64,000 bases of DNA from the NCBI GenBank assembly GCA_041687335.1, contig JAWLCE010000011.1, positions 48,570 to 112,569 of the forward strand. The letters are read 5' to 3'. Shown here one piece after another: positions 63,783 to 64,000 of the stretch. The stretch is from JAJFUE01 sp041687335. Lineage in GTDB: Bacteria; Sumerlaeota; Sumerlaeia; MVZB01. A program made the position numbers and the translations under genes. The notes under the pieces are model-generated. The model had not been told where the DNA came from. It made no database searches and saw only the letters and a program-made list of their open reading frames with translations. How positions within the stretch are numbered: the first letter of the stretch is position 1; each line of letters starts with the position of its first letter.

Positions 63783-64000
63783 GCACCCCCGCGCTCGACT
63801 CGCTGGTGACGCGGGCGCGGGCCCTGGGCGAGGCGGCGCGCGAGCGAATCGCCGCCGCCGCCGATGCCCCGGCGTTGGAGGCGGAGCGGGTGGCCAGCCT
63901 CGGCAAGAAGGGCGAGCTGTCGACCCTGATGCGCGAGCTGGGCGCCCTGCCCGCCGAGCTGCGGCCGGCGGCCGGCGCGGCGATCAACGAGGTCAAGGAG
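63779..64000 (+). CDS. pheS: Phenylalanyl-tRNA synthetase alpha subunit, 5' end
   Basis: The first 74 codons of a gene cut by the window edge. They encode an N-terminal coiled-coil region with the SLGKKGELSTLMRELG motif of PheS, which contacts tRNA. Position directly after rplT, overlapping by four bases, is the common infC-rpmI-rplT-pheS order. The catalytic domain lies outside the window. Confidence 0.88.
   Translation, partial: MSTPALDSLVTRARALGEAARERIAAAADAPALEAERVASLGKKGELSTLMRELGALPAELRPAAGAAINEVKE

Overview
The window is GC-rich, densely coded DNA from a Gram-negative bacterium that respires on menaquinone. The Gram-negative call rests on LpxA (lipid A synthesis), many lipobox proteins and PilT. 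Menaquinone use rests on MqnE of the futalosine pathway, two alternative complex III (ACIII) operons and NrfHA. ACIII twice, an A2-type caa3 oxidase, gingipain-like (C25) lipoproteins and very glutamine-rich secreted proteins point away from Proteobacteria, towards lineages such as Planctomycetota, Sumerlaeota, Hydrogenedentota, Acidobacteriota or the FCB group. I cannot fix the phylum from sequence alone. No tRNA, rRNA, CRISPR array, transposase or prophage gene was seen.

Layout. 0-3.5 kb: thiol peroxidase with a Q-rich lipoprotein, prmC and mqnE. 3.7-13.1 kb: two ~1,500-residue C25 peptidase lipoproteins in tandem, with rpmE on the other strand between them. 13.4-22.2 kb: ACIII operon 1 (actA-F, a small membrane protein, Sco). 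22.3-27.1 kb: hisD, then otsB-mscS-otsA (trehalose synthesis plus a mechanosensitive channel). 27.3-33.0 kb: nrfH-nrfA-copB diverging from hcp across an FNR-type site. 33-44 kb: pilT, small lipoproteins, a membrane spermidine-synthase-like protein, an FHA-GAF-sigma54 activator, an M20 peptidase, a 2-hydroxyacid dehydrogenase, tspO, fbaB and a membrane phosphoesterase. 44.3-55.8 kb: ACIII operon 2 fused head to tail with the caa3 oxidase genes, almost every junction a stop/start overlap. 55.9-59.2 kb: a 1,079-residue Q-rich secreted protein with three 105-residue repeats. 59.5-62.0 kb: lpxA, rpiB, leuB. 62.0-64.0 kb: infC (apparently starting at ATC behind a terminator/antiterminator leader), rpmI, rplT and the 5' end of pheS.

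How the genes work together. MqnE contributes menaquinone. ACIII oxidises menaquinol and passes electrons to the caa3 oxidase, whose CuA site probably depends on the Sco protein. NrfHA takes menaquinol electrons to nitrite, and Hcp deals with the nitric oxide by-product; both face one FNR-like operator. The strongest leads are the duplicated ACIII with its conserved unnamed small subunit, the coupled ACIII-caa3 operon, the Q-rich repeat protein next to it, the paired C25 lipoproteins, the mscS gene between the trehalose genes, and the infC leader switch.
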